NCBI RefSeq assembly: GCF_009193185.1
Contig: NZ_VUKF01000002.1
Coordinates: 112,773 to 176,772 of the forward strand
Direction of reading: 5' to 3'
DNA from: Georgenia thermotolerans
GTDB lineage: Bacteria > Actinomycetota > Actinomycetes > Actinomycetales > Actinomycetaceae
DNA: 64,000 bases
In this document: positions 23,608-32,367 of the stretch, in pieces
Numbering within the stretch: the first letter of the stretch is position 1
Layout of the letters: each line of letters opens with the position of its first letter
The notes under the pieces: model-generated
Told to the model about the DNA's origin: nothing
What the model saw: only the letters and a program-made list of their open reading frames with translations
Database searches by the model: none
Position numbers and translations under genes: made by a program

Positions 23608-26298
23608 TCAGGGGCACCCGGTCCGGTCCCCGGCGTCCGACGCCGGCCCGGTCCCGCCCGCCGTGGCCGCACTGGCCTCGGCGCGGGCACGGCCGAGGTT
23701 CCAGGCCAGCAGGTCGTCCTCCGCGGCGTGGGCGTGCGGCAGCGCGCACGCGGCCAGGTCCTCGGGCAGGCCGTCGACGATGGCCGGCACGGCGTCCGCG
23801 CCCAGGCTGGCGAGGTAGAAGGTGTCGATCTTGCCGGTGGCGTGGTAGCGGGCGATGTTCTGCTGCGCCACCCATGCCTCGGGGTTGGCCAGGCCGACGG
23901 CGAGCAGGAGGCCGGCGCCCGAGACGAGCGCTGCCCGCGGCAGCCACGCACCGGACCAGCGCACGCCGGCCGCCATCACCAGCACGACGAGCAGGCCCAG
24001 CCACAGCTCGAAGGCGTCCACCAGCACCCGCAGCACCGTGTAGCCGAACGCCTGCTGGTACACCGCCATCCGGAACAGGGCGGAGACGACGACGCCCAGG
24101 GTGAGCAGGCACAGGATGCCGAGGGCGAGGCGCAGCAGGAGCCGGTCCCGGCCGGTGCGCTGGGGGGCCTTGCGGACGGCCAGGGCGATGGTCGCCAGGG
24201 TGAGCACGGTGGCGAGGGTGAGCTGGCCGAAGCCCTGGTGGACGTAGTCGGCATAGCTCAGCCCGGTGGTGCGGCGCAGGTAGGCGTGCCCGCCCCACAT
24301 GGCGGAGGCCTGGGCGAGGCCGAACGCCACGAACACCGCGATGACGATGCCCACCGGCACGAGCCACTCCCAGGCCCGGGCCACTGGCCGCGCCGCCGGT
24401 AGGCCGAGGGCCTGCACCCTCGGGGGGTTCAGGGCGAGGTAGCACCCGGCGAGGACGACACCGGCCACGAGGACGAAGACGAAGGTGCGCAGGATCAGGG
24501 AGTTCCACGCCAGATCGGGCACGAGGTGGGAGACCCACGAGCCGAAGACGGCGTCCCCGGAGGCGAACAGCCCGCCGAACACCACGAGCGCGACGAGGGA
24601 GATGGCGGCTGTGCGCAGCACGGGCCAGAGGAGCTTGTGGCCGCTGGTCGCCGAGATGGTCCGGCCGAGCAGGGGCAGCCCGCGCACTGCCGAGAGCGGC
24701 CAGGCGGCCAGCCCGGCGAGCATCGAGGTGAGCCGGCGGGCGTCGGTCAGCGCCGTGGCGACCAGCACCGCAACCACGAGCATCGCCAGAACCGCGAGCC
24801 ACTCCGCGGCACGCAGGACGAGCAGCGAGCCCAGCCCGAGGCACAGGACGACGGAGACGATGGTCCAGGGACGGGTGCGCCGGCCGGACAGGCGCAGCAC
24901 CAGGGCCCCGCCCAGGAGGAGCACCAGCACCGCGCCCAGGCCGATCGCGCGGTAGGGCAGCACGACGGCGGCGACGGTGCCGGCGCCGAGCGCGCCGAAG
25001 AGCGCGAAGGGGGCGGTGGCCGGCCCGCGCTCGGGCCACAGGCCGCCGAACAACGACTCGGCGAACGACGGCGGGTGCACGGCCGACGAGGCGGCCGCGG
25101 CGCCGGCGGGACGGGCCGGGGTGGGCACGGAGGCGGTGGACATGGCGGGCTCCTCGATCGGCGGGACGGGGGACGGCGGCGCAGCCGCGTCCGGTGGGTA
25201 GGTCGGCGGGGACGGAGACATCGACGGGGACGGGGAGACCGACCCGGCGGCGGCGGGGCCCCGGGGCAGCACCGCGCGCACCCGGGCCCCGCGACCCCCC
25301 GCACGGGGCGGGAGCGCCTCGATGGACCCGCCGTGGAGCTCGCACACCCAGCGCGCGATCGCCAGCCCCAGGCCGGTCCCGCCGCCCCCCTCGTCCTCGG
25401 TCCAGAACCGGGTGAACACCTGCTGCGCCCGCTCGGCGGGGATGCCGGGCCCCTCGTCGGTCACCTCGAGATACCACCGGCCGGCCCCCTCCGGTCCGAC
25501 GCCGTCGGCCGGGTCCTCCGTGCCGGCGCTCACCACCACCTCGCCGCCGGCGGGGGAGTGCCGGGCCGCGTTGTCGAGGAGGTTGGCCACGACCTGGGCG
25601 AGGCGGGCGCCGTCGGCGGCGACGACGAGGTCGGGCGGGCTCACGCGGGCCGTGAACCGCACCTCGCGCGCGCCGAGCCGGGCCTCGGCCACGGCCGCCT
25701 CCACCAGCACGGCGACGTCGACCGGGGCGAGCGCGAGGGTCGCGGCCCCGCCCTCGAACCGGCTCAGGTCGAGGAGGTCGCCGACCAGCTCGCCCAGCCG
25801 CTCGGACTGGGCCAGCGCGTCCTGCAGAGCCTCGTCGTCAGGGCGCACGACCCCGTCGACGAGGTTCTCGAGCAGGGCTTGTTGCGCCGCGAGCGGGGTG
25901 CGCAGCTCGTGAGAGACCGTGGCGAGGAGCTCGCGGCGCTGCTGGTCCGCCGTGGCGAGGTCGGCGGCCATGGTGTTGAACGCGCGGGCGAGGCGCCCCA
26001 CCTCGTCGGCGGAGGTGGCGGTGACGCGCAGGGAGTGGTCCCCGGTGGCCATGCGCGCGGCGGCGACGGTCATCTCGCGCAGCGGAGAGGTCATCCCGCG
26101 GGCCAGCCACTGGGTGACGCCGAGCGCGGCCGCCACCGTCACCGGGACGGTCAGCCACGCGGGCACGGCGGCCCGGTCCCCGATCTCGGCGACCAGGGCG
26201 GCGGCGACCACGCTGAGGCCGACGAGCACACCGAACTTGACCTTGATCGAGCCGATCGCGTCCAGCGGGCGGTCGGTGCTCAGCGCTGGACGGGTCAC
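23608..26298 (-). CDS. Sensor histidine kinase fused in frame to a DUF4173 membrane protein
   Basis: One uninterrupted 896-residue frame. GTG at 26298 overlaps the response-regulator stop in a GTGA. Residues 20-66 hold two membrane helices, then HAMP (LARGMTSPLREMTVAAARMA), the dimerisation helix with H130 in ATVSHELRTPL, and ATPase boxes (VVANLLDNAARHS, VTDEGPGIP, GTGLGLAIARWV). Instead of stopping, it passes a Pro/Ser linker (residues about 352-385) into a DUF4173 domain with about ten more membrane helices (from 386 to the end). In relatives I would expect these as two neighbouring genes. An internal ATG at 25143 behind GAGGAG could also yield the DUF4173 part alone. The signal sensed is unknown; a fused membrane protein suggests that it senses or regulates it directly. 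Confidence 0.85.
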   Translation of the reverse strand: MTRPALSTDRPLDAIGSIKVKFGVLVGLSVVAAALVAEIGDRAAVPAWLTVPVTVAAALGVTQWLARGMTSPLREMTVAAARMATGDHSLRVTATSADEVGRLARAFNTMAADLATADQQRRELLATVSHELRTPLAAQQALLENLVDGVVRPDDEALQDALAQSERLGELVGDLLDLSRFEGGAATLALAPVDVAVLVEAAVAEARLGAREVRFTARVSPPDLVVAADGARLAQVVANLLDNAARHSPAGGEVVVSAGTEDPADGVGPEGAGRWYLEVTDEGPGIPAERAQQVFTRFWTEDEGGGGTGLGLAIARWVCELHGGSIEALPPRAGGRGARVRAVLPRGPAAAGSVSPSPSMSPSPPTYPPDAAAPPSPVPPIEEPAMSTASVPTPARPAGAAAASSAVHPPSFAESLFGGLWPERGPATAPFALFGALGAGTVAAVVLPYRAIGLGAVLVLLLGGALVLRLSGRRTRPWTIVSVVLCLGLGSLLVLRAAEWLAVLAMLVVAVLVATALTDARRLTSMLAGLAAWPLSAVRGLPLLGRTISATSGHKLLWPVLRTAAISLVALVVFGGLFASGDAVFGSWVSHLVPDLAWNSLILRTFVFVLVAGVVLAGCYLALNPPRVQALGLPAARPVARAWEWLVPVGIVIAVFVAFGLAQASAMWGGHAYLRRTTGLSYADYVHQGFGQLTLATVLTLATIALAVRKAPQRTGRDRLLLRLALGILCLLTLGVVVSALFRMAVYQQAFGYTVLRVLVDAFELWLGLLVVLVMAAGVRWSGAWLPRAALVSGAGLLLAVGLANPEAWVAQQNIARYHATGKIDTFYLASLGADAVPAIVDGLPEDLAACALPHAHAAEDDLLAWNLGRARAEASAATAGGTGPASDAGDRTGCP

Positions 26299-26996
26299 AG
26301 GGGCTCCACGGCGTAGCCGACGCCGTGCACGGTGCGGACCCGGTCCGCGCCGAGCTTCGCCCGCAGGGCCTTGACGTGGCTGTCCAGGGTGCGGGTGCCG
26401 CGGGCGTCGGCCCAGCCCCACACCTCCCGCATGAGCCGCTCGCGGCTGCAGACCGCGCCCGGGTCGGCCGCGAGGGCCAGGAGCAGGTCGAACTCCAGCG
26501 GCGTGAGGTGGACGGCGCGGCCGTCGGCGGTGACCTCGCGGGTGGCCCGGTCGATGGTGAGCCGGCCGACCTCGAGCCGGGGCGGGCGCGCCGCGGCCAG
26601 CTCGTGGGCCCGGTCCACCCGGCGGAGCAGGGCCCGGACGCGGGCCACCACCTCGCGCAGCCGGAACGGCTTGGTCACGTAGTCGTCGGCGCCGACCGCC
26701 AGGCCGATCAGCACGTCGACCTCCTCGACGCGCGCGGTGAGCATGAGCACCGGCACCGGACGCGCTGCCTGCACCCGGCGGCACACCTCGATCCCGTCGA
26801 AGCCGGGCAGCATGACGTCGAGAACGACGGCGTCCGGACGGTGCTCCTGGTCGGCGGCCACCGCGCCCGGACCGTCGTAGGCCTGGACGACCCGGAACCC
26901 CTCCGCGACGAGCCGGTCCGACAACGCGCGGTTGATCGTCTCGTCGTCCTCGACGACGAGCAGGGTCCGGGGCGTCGGTCTGCGCTCTTCGGTCAT
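26295..26996 (-). CDS. OmpR-family response regulator
   Basis: A 233-residue regulator and partner of the overlapping kinase. The receiver domain has acidic pocket VVEDDE, phosphoacceptor D60 (VVLDVMLPG), switch residue in MLTAR and conserved Lys in YVTKPFR. The C-terminal winged helix (LTPLEFDLLLALAADPG, LMREVWGWADARGTRTLDSHV, VRTVHGVGYAVE) is the OmpR/PhoB DNA-binding type. The stop overlaps the kinase start by four bases. TACGCT lies seven bases before the ATG, so transcription seems leaderless. Its targets are not visible here, but the fused DUF4173 gene would be co-regulated. Confidence 0.95.
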   Translation of the reverse strand: MTEERRPTPRTLLVVEDDETINRALSDRLVAEGFRVVQAYDGPGAVAADQEHRPDAVVLDVMLPGFDGIEVCRRVQAARPVPVLMLTARVEEVDVLIGLAVGADDYVTKPFRLREVVARVRALLRRVDRAHELAAARPPRLEVGRLTIDRATREVTADGRAVHLTPLEFDLLLALAADPGAVCSRERLMREVWGWADARGTRTLDSHVKALRAKLGADRVRTVHGVGYAVEPL

Positions 26997-27003
26997 GCTT
27001 TCG

Positions 27004-27009
27004 AGCGTA
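27004..27009 (-). promoter_or_regulatory. Likely -10 box of the response-regulator operon
   Basis: TACGCT on the minus strand, seven bases before the ATG at 26996. Confidence 0.4.
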
Positions 27010-27085
27010 GGAGCGGCCCCCGGCAGAACCTGGGAGCGGCCTGTGAAGGTTGTCTGGAGATGCGCCGCCGAGCAGGGGAAGCAGA

Positions 27086-27113
27086 CGGCGCCCCTCCCGG
27101 GGGAGGGGCGCCG
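27086..27113 (-). terminator. Second hairpin after fabF
   Basis: CGGCGCCCCTCCC pairs with its complement around a very short loop (27086-27098 with 27101-27113). Backs up the stronger hairpin nearer to fabF. Confidence 0.65.
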
Positions 27114-27129
27114 TTGTCGAGGTGTGTGT

Positions 27130-27162
27130 CCGGGCGGCCGGCTCGCGGAGCCGGCCGCCCGG
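27130..27162 (-). terminator. Terminator of the fab operon
   Basis: A 15-base perfect stem (CCGGGCGGCCGGCTC and complement) with a GCG loop, 12 bases after the fabF stop on the minus strand. Confidence 0.85.
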
Positions 27163-27173
27163 GCGTAGTCGAG

Positions 27174-28415
27174 CTAGGCGGAACGGACCACCAGGGCCAC
27201 GTTGTGCCCGCCGAAGCCGAAGGCGTTGTTCACGGCCGCGATGTCTCCGGCGCGCAGCTGGCGCGGGGTGTCGCGGACGAGGTCGATGTCCAGGCCGTCC
27301 TCGATCTGGGTGACGTTGATCGTGGGGGGCGCGAGGTGCTCGCGCACGGCCAGCACGGTGAACACCGTCTCCAGCGCGCCGGCGCCGCCGAGCAGGTGCC
27401 CGGTCATCGACTTCGTCGCGGAGATGGTGGCGCCGTCGGCGTCGGTGCCCAGCGCGCGGCGCACGGCCAGCGCCTCGACCCCGTCCCCGGCGGGCGTGGA
27501 GGTGGCGTGGGCGTTGACGTGGACGATGTCGCCGGTGCTCAGCCCGGAGTCGGCCAGCGCGATGCGCATGGCGCGCTCCTGGCCGGACCCGGTCGGGTCG
27601 GGCGGGGCGATGTCGTAGGCGTCGGCGGTGATGCCGACGCCCGCCAGGACGGCGTGCACGGTCGCGCCGCGGGCGGCGGCGTGCTCGGCGGACTCGAGGA
27701 CCACGATGCCCGCGCCCTCGCCCATGACGAACCCGTCGCGGGAGACGTCGTAGGGCCGTGAGGCCCCGGCGGGGTCGTCGGTGCGGGTGGACAGCGCCTG
27801 CATCTTGGCGAAGGAGGCCAGCGGCAGCGGGTGGATCGCCGCCTCGGTGCCGCCGGCGATGACGACGTCGGCGCGGCCGGTGCGGATCATGTCCGCGGCG
27901 TAGGCGATGGCCTCCGCGCCCGAGGCGCAGGCGGAGATGGTGGCGTGGGCGCCGGCCTTGGCGCCGAAGTACACCGAGATGTTGGCGGCCGGGGAGTTCG
28001 CCATGAGCATGGGCACGGTCAGGGGGAGCACGCGCCGCGCGCCCTTCTCCTTGACGGTGTCCCAGGCGGTCAGGGTGGTCCAGATCCCGCCGATGCCGGA
28101 GCCGACGACGACGCCGAGCCGCTCGCCGTCGACCTCGGGGCTGCCGGCGTCGGCCCACGCCTCGCGGGCGGCGACCATGGCGTACTGGGCGGAGGGGTCG
28201 AGGCGGCGGGTCTCCTGGCGGGTGAGCACCGTGTCGTGGGAGACGGCGACCTGGCCGGCGAAGTTGACGGGGAGCTCGTAGGTCTCGGCCCAGTCGTTCT
28301 CCAGGGTCCGCACGCCGGACCGTCCGGCGAGGGCTGCCTCCCACGTGGAGGCGACGTCGCCCCCGAGGGGGTTGGTGGTGCCCAGGCCGGTGATGACGAC
28401 GGACGGGCGTGCCAT
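27174..28415 (-). CDS. fabF: Beta-ketoacyl-ACP synthase II
   Basis: Elongating condensing enzyme of type II fatty-acid synthesis: joins malonyl-ACP to a growing acyl chain. 413 residues, ATG at 28415. Catalytic triad visible: C163 in SACASG, H303 in NAHATSTP and H340 in KSMTGHLLGG. The glycine-rich end NNAFGFGGHNVALV is typical. Last gene of the fabD-fabH-acpP-fabF cluster, 115 bases after acpP. A double terminator follows. No fabG, fabZ or fabI in this window. Confidence 0.97.
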   Translation of the reverse strand: MARPSVVITGLGTTNPLGGDVASTWEAALAGRSGVRTLENDWAETYELPVNFAGQVAVSHDTVLTRQETRRLDPSAQYAMVAAREAWADAGSPEVDGERLGVVVGSGIGGIWTTLTAWDTVKEKGARRVLPLTVPMLMANSPAANISVYFGAKAGAHATISACASGAEAIAYAADMIRTGRADVVIAGGTEAAIHPLPLASFAKMQALSTRTDDPAGASRPYDVSRDGFVMGEGAGIVVLESAEHAAARGATVHAVLAGVGITADAYDIAPPDPTGSGQERAMRIALADSGLSTGDIVHVNAHATSTPAGDGVEALAVRRALGTDADGATISATKSMTGHLLGGAGALETVFTVLAVREHLAPPTINVTQIEDGLDIDLVRDTPRQLRAGDIAAVNNAFGFGGHNVALVVRSA

Positions 28416-28530
28416 GAGCTGCTCCTGGTTGCTGAGAAGGGGTGCCGGGACGGGCCCGGCGGGGGTGCGCCGCGCCCGGGGGCGACCGGTCGGGCCGGTG
28501 CCCCCGGGACGGCGAGGCGCGCGGGGCGCG

Positions 28531-28782
28531 TCAGGCGGTCTGGGCGCCGTTGATGTAGTTGACGGCGTCCTGGACCGTCTTGAGGTTGCCGACCTCCTCG
28601 TCGGGGATGCGCACCTCGAACTTCTCCTCGGCGAGCGTGGCGATCGTCATCATCGACAGGGAGTCGACGTCGAGGTCGTCGGTGAAGGACTTCTCGGGGG
28701 TGACGGACTCGGTGGGCAGGCCCGTCTCCTCGTTGACGATCTCGGCCAGGCCGGCAAGGATCTCCTGCTCGCTGAAAGCCAT
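28531..28782 (-). CDS. acpP: Acyl carrier protein
   Basis: Carries acyl chains as thioesters on phosphopantetheine. 83 residues, acidic, three-helix pattern. The prosthetic-group serine is S41 in DVDSLSMM, the usual DSL motif. ATG at 28782 follows a GGAG nine bases upstream. Between fabH and fabF, as in streptomycetes and mycobacterial relatives. Confidence 0.97.
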   Translation of the reverse strand: MAFSEQEILAGLAEIVNEETGLPTESVTPEKSFTDDLDVDSLSMMTIATLAEEKFEVRIPDEEVGNLKTVQDAVNYINGAQTA

Positions 28783-28892
28783 GGGGTTCTCCGTTTCCTT
28801 GGTGGATGTGTCGGTTTGACAGTCTTGTCGGCGCCCGGGGCGGGCACCAGGTGGCGCGCGGGGGTGGTCCGGCGCCGCGCCGCGAGCAGCGG

Positions 28893-29906
28893 CTAGGGCA
28901 GCACCACGACCTGCGCAGCGTAGACGAGGCCCGCGCCGAAGCCGATCTGCAGCGCGACGTCGCCGCTCTTGGCCTGTCCCTCCCGCAGCAGCCGCTCGGT
29001 GGCCAGCGGGATCGACGCCGCGGAGGTGTTGCCGGTCTCGGCGATGTCCCGGCCGACGACGACGTCCTCGCGCAGGCCGAGGTACTTGACCATGTGATCG
29101 ATGATCCGCATGTTCGCCTGGTGGGGGAGGAACACGTCGATGTCCTCCGGCAGCAGCCCGGCGGCCTCGATGGCCTGCTTGGCCACCGGGGTCATCTGGA
29201 ACACCGCCCACTTGTAGACGGACGGGCCCTCCTGGCGCAGCGTGGGCCACTCGACCTCGCCGTCACCGTTGCCGTTGCGGTAGTCCAGCCAGGAGTGGGT
29301 CTGCCCGATCATGGCGGCCGACGAGCCGTCCGAGCCCCACACGGTGCGCCCGATGCCGGGGGTGTCGGAGGGGCCGACGACGGCCGCGCCGGCGCCGTCG
29401 CCGAGCAGGAAGCTGATGGAGCGGTCGGTGGGGTCGATGAACTCCGACATCTTCTCCACGCCGATGACCACCACGTGGCGGGCGGTGCCGGCGCGCACGA
29501 GCGCGTCGGCCTGGGCGATGCCGTAGGCGTAGCCGGCACAGGCGGCGGAGATGTCGTAGGCGGCGGCCGGGGTGGCGCCGATACGGTCGGCGACGATGGC
29601 GGCCAGCGAGGGCGTCTGCTCCCACCAGGTCACCGTGCTGATGATGACCGCGTCGACGTCCGCGCCGGTGATGCCGGCCTGGTCCATGGCGGCGCGGGCG
29701 GCGGCCTCGGCCATGTCGGCGACGGTGGTCTCGGGCTTGGCGCGGCGGCGGGAGATGATCCCGGTGCGCTGGCGGATCCACTCGTCGGAGGAGTTGATGG
29801 GCCCGACGATCTCGTCGTTGACGACCACGTTCTCCCCGCGCACGCCGCCGACGCCGAGGATGCGGGCGTGCTGGATCGGCTGGGCGGCGAGCAGGGTGCG
29901 GGTCAT
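28893..29906 (-). CDS. fabH: Beta-ketoacyl-ACP synthase III
   Basis: Starts fatty-acid synthesis by joining an acyl-CoA primer with malonyl-ACP. 337 residues from ATG 29906, which overlaps the fabD stop (ATGA). Triad: C123 in ISAACAGY, H262 in PHQANMR and N293 in ETGNTSAAS. The enzyme type fits primer choice for branched-chain acids in such organisms, but that cannot be read from the motif alone. A GGAGGA inside the fabD end serves as ribosome site. Confidence 0.96.
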   Translation of the reverse strand: MTRTLLAAQPIQHARILGVGGVRGENVVVNDEIVGPINSSDEWIRQRTGIISRRRAKPETTVADMAEAAARAAMDQAGITGADVDAVIISTVTWWEQTPSLAAIVADRIGATPAAAYDISAACAGYAYGIAQADALVRAGTARHVVVIGVEKMSEFIDPTDRSISFLLGDGAGAAVVGPSDTPGIGRTVWGSDGSSAAMIGQTHSWLDYRNGNGDGEVEWPTLRQEGPSVYKWAVFQMTPVAKQAIEAAGLLPEDIDVFLPHQANMRIIDHMVKYLGLREDVVVGRDIAETGNTSAASIPLATERLLREGQAKSGDVALQIGFGAGLVYAAQVVVLP

Positions 29907-30829
29907 CGGGTTCCTCCATGGCGGGTCATGAGCTCGCGAGCAGCGGGCAGGTCGTCGGGGCTCTTGATCGCCACGGTCTCGACCCCGGGCAGCGTACGCC
30001 GCGCCAGACCGGTGAGGACCCCGCCGGGGCACAGCTCGACCGCGCCCGTGACGCCGAGAGCGAGCAGCTGCTCGCAGCACAGGTCCCACCGGACCGGGTT
30101 GGCCACCTGGGTGACCAGCCGGTCCAGGGCGGCGACGCCGGAGGTGACCGGGGCGCCGTCGGCGTTGGACAGCAGGGTCACGCCGGGATCGGCCGGCTCG
30201 AGGGTGGCGGCCACCTCGCGGACGCGGCCGACGGCGGGGGCCATGTGCTCGGTGTGGAAGGCGCCGGCCACCTGCAGCGGGATGACGCGGGCGCGGGCCG
30301 GCGGGTCCGCGGCCAGGGCGTCGAGCTGCTCGCGGGTGCCGGCGGCGACGACCTGGCCGCCGCCGTTGACGTTGGCGGGGGTGAGGCCGTGCCGGGCGAG
30401 GGCGGCCTCGACCTCCTCCGGCTTGCCGCCGACGACGGCGGTCATGCCGGTGGGCCGGGCGGCGGCGGCCTCGGCCATGGCCCGGCCGCGCTCGCGCACC
30501 AGGACCAGGGCCTGCTCGTCGCGCAGCACCCCAGCGACGGCGGCCGCGGCCAGCTCGCCGACCGAGTGGCCGGCGACGACGTCGGGCGCCGGGACGTCGG
30601 CGAGGCCGAGCGCCTGGAAGCTCAGCAGGGACGCCGCCGTGAGCAACGGCTGGGCGATCTTGGTGTCCTTGATCGTCTCGGCGTCGGCGGTGGTGCCGAG
30701 GGCGACGAGGTCGAGCTCGGTGACGGCGGCGTAGGACTCCAGCCGCTCGCGCAGCACCGGCTCATCGAGCCAGGGGGCGAGCATGCCGGGGGTCTGGGCG
30801 CCCTGTCCGGGGCACAGTAGGGCAAGCAC
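29903..30829 (-). CDS. fabD: Malonyl-CoA:ACP transacylase
   Basis: Loads malonyl groups onto AcpP. 308 residues starting from GTG 30829 (LALLCPGQGAQTPGM), which gives the usual N-terminus; no ribosome site precedes it, so probably leaderless. The nucleophile is S89 in GHSVGE and the catalytic histidine H192 in GAFHTEHM. First gene of the fab operon; a 17-bp palindrome lies 69 bases before its start codon, which suggests control by the divergently named but co-directional FasR-type gene upstream. Confidence 0.95.
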   Translation of the reverse strand: MLALLCPGQGAQTPGMLAPWLDEPVLRERLESYAAVTELDLVALGTTADAETIKDTKIAQPLLTAASLLSFQALGLADVPAPDVVAGHSVGELAAAAVAGVLRDEQALVLVRERGRAMAEAAAARPTGMTAVVGGKPEEVEAALARHGLTPANVNGGGQVVAAGTREQLDALAADPPARARVIPLQVAGAFHTEHMAPAVGRVREVAATLEPADPGVTLLSNADGAPVTSGVAALDRLVTQVANPVRWDLCCEQLLALGVTGAVELCPGGVLTGLARRTLPGVETVAIKSPDDLPAARELMTRHGGTR

Positions 30830-30897
30830 CCGTTTACTGTGCCAACCGGAACGGGTGCGTCCGCGCCTACGACGCCTACGAACTGTCCCCGGGGCCC

Positions 30898-30914
30898 TTG
30901 TCGGATTCCGACAA
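30898..30914. promoter_or_regulatory. Palindrome before fabD, likely FasR operator
   Basis: TTGTCGGATTCCGACAA is a perfect 8+1+8 palindrome. It differs from the site before the fasR-like gene (32205-32221) at only three of 17 positions. Located 69 bases upstream of the fabD start codon. Confidence 0.65.
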
Positions 30915-30973
30915 ACGCGTGAGCGAGGTCTCACGGCGCGCCGGTCGCTTCCTGCGCCGCGCCGCCCCACACC

Positions 30974-30990
30974 TTGTGGGATGCGTTCAC
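30974..30990. promoter_or_regulatory. Half-conserved copy of the fab palindrome
   Basis: TTGTGGGATGCGTTCAC repeats the first 11 bases of the site at 32205 exactly and then diverges. It overlaps the stop codon of the regulator gene and lies 76 bases from the perfect palindrome, about seven helical turns. Confidence 0.45.
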
Positions 30991-32183
30991 ACCCCGGTGT
31001 GCCGGGCGGCGGTCTCGGCCAGGCGGCCGACGGCGAGCGCCACCTGCAGGACGAAGCCCTCCCGGGCGTCGGTGGGGTCCCACCCCACGACCTGGCCGAT
31101 GCGCCGCAGCCGGTAGCGCACGGTGTTGGGGTGGACGTACAGGGCCCGCGCCGCGCCCTCGAGGGAGCGGCCCTGGGCGAGGTACTCCTCGAGGGTCTGC
31201 ACGAGCGTCGCGCCGCCGGCGACCAGGGGCCGGTAAAGCTCCTCGATCAGGGTGCGCCGGGCCAGCGGGTCGGCGTTGAGCATCCGCTCGGGCAGCAGGT
31301 CGTCGGCGCTGACCGGGCGCGGCGCCCCGGGCCAGGCGCGCACGGCGAGCAGGCCGGCGACGGCCGCCCGGGCGGAGCGGCCGGCGTCGCCGACCTCGCG
31401 GACCACCGGGCCGAGCACCACCGGCCCGGGGCCGAAGCGGGGCAGGAGGGTGTCGGCGGCGGCCCGCAGGTCCCCCTCCCCGCCCAGGACGACGACGAGC
31501 CGGTCGCCCTGGATGCCCACGAGGGCGTCCTGCGCCGCGCGCCGGCAGGCCCGGCGCACGTCGGCGGTGCGCCGCTCGTCCAGCCCGCCGGGGGCCTGCC
31601 CGACGACGACGATGGTCGCCCCGCGGCTGGACCAGCCCAGCGCGGAGATGCGCGAGCGCAGGGACTCGTCGGCGACGCCGCGCACGAGGGAGTCGACCAC
31701 GAGGGCCTCGAGCCGGGCGTCCCAGGCGCCGCGGGTCTCGGCGGCGCGGGCGTAGACCTCCGCGGCGGAGAAGGCGACCTCGCGGGAGTAGAGCAGGACG
31801 GCGTCGCGCAGGTCGCGCTGCTGGCCCGGCTCGGCGAGCTGGACGGCGTTGTCCTCGACGACCTCGACGACGATGCGCACGAGCTGGAGGGTGTGCTGCA
31901 GCGAGATCGAGCGGGTCAGCTCCGGCGGCGCCGCGCGGAAGATCTCCTGGGCGTTGTACGTGCCGTTGGCGGGGGTCTCGTACCAGGAAATGAAGGCGGC
32001 GATGCCCGCCTGGGCGACCAGCCCGATCCAGGAGCGGTCCTCGGCGGCGAGGTTGCGGTACCAGTCCAGCTCGGCGTCCAGGCGCTTGAGGGCGGCCGCG
32101 GTGAGCATGTCGGTGCCCCCGCGCAGCCGGCGCACGACGTCGGAGCTGCCCTGCTCGCGCCCCGCGCGTTCGCCACCACTCAT
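30987..32183 (-). CDS. fasR: PucR-family transcriptional regulator of fatty-acid synthesis, FasR-like
   Basis: A 398-residue protein. The C-terminus (LEEYLAQGRSLEGAARALYV, then HPNTVRYRLRRIGQVVGWDP) is the PucR-type helix-turn-helix. The N-terminal half (LDWYRNLAAEDRSWIGLVAQ, FISWYETP) and position directly upstream of fabD-fabH-acpP-fabF match FasR, the activator of the fab operon known in Streptomyces. The ATG at 32183 is chosen; another ATG four codons upstream at 32195 is possible. A palindrome lies just 22 bases before the start, so autoregulation is likely. The symbol is by homology and context. Confidence 0.88.
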   Translation of the reverse strand: MSGGERAGREQGSSDVVRRLRGGTDMLTAAALKRLDAELDWYRNLAAEDRSWIGLVAQAGIAAFISWYETPANGTYNAQEIFRAAPPELTRSISLQHTLQLVRIVVEVVEDNAVQLAEPGQQRDLRDAVLLYSREVAFSAAEVYARAAETRGAWDARLEALVVDSLVRGVADESLRSRISALGWSSRGATIVVVGQAPGGLDERRTADVRRACRRAAQDALVGIQGDRLVVVLGGEGDLRAAADTLLPRFGPGPVVLGPVVREVGDAGRSARAAVAGLLAVRAWPGAPRPVSADDLLPERMLNADPLARRTLIEELYRPLVAGGATLVQTLEEYLAQGRSLEGAARALYVHPNTVRYRLRRIGQVVGWDPTDAREGFVLQVALAVGRLAETAARHTGV

Positions 32184-32204
32184 GCGGGCGAGCATAGGGC
32201 GTCC

Positions 32205-32221
32205 TTGTGGGATGCCTACAA
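32205..32221. promoter_or_regulatory. Palindrome before the fasR-like gene
   Basis: TTGTGGGATGCCTACAA, same 17-bp frame as the fabD site (TTGTsGGATkCCkACAA shared), with seven of eight half-site pairs kept. It lies 22 bases upstream of the regulator start codon, overlapping where the promoter should be. Confidence 0.6.
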
Positions 32222-32367
32222 ACCGCCGCCGGGGCGACGAGCGGGCGGACGGCGGCGCCGCAGCGGGCCCGGCGGGTGCGCCGCCGCCGGGCCGGACGAG
32301 CGCCGTCCGACGGTGGTCGTCGGGGCCGCGCGGAAGAATCGCGCGGCGAGCCTGGGAGGGAGCGGAT

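Noticed and set aside
25100..25260. Frameshift joining two genes artificially
   Set aside because: Cannot be excluded without reads, but the linker text and codon pattern stay natural across the join, so the fusion is reported as real.
27174..30829. Polyketide synthase cluster
   Set aside because: FabD, FabH, AcpP and FabF are single-domain, in the housekeeping order and next to the FasR-type regulator; no tailoring genes.
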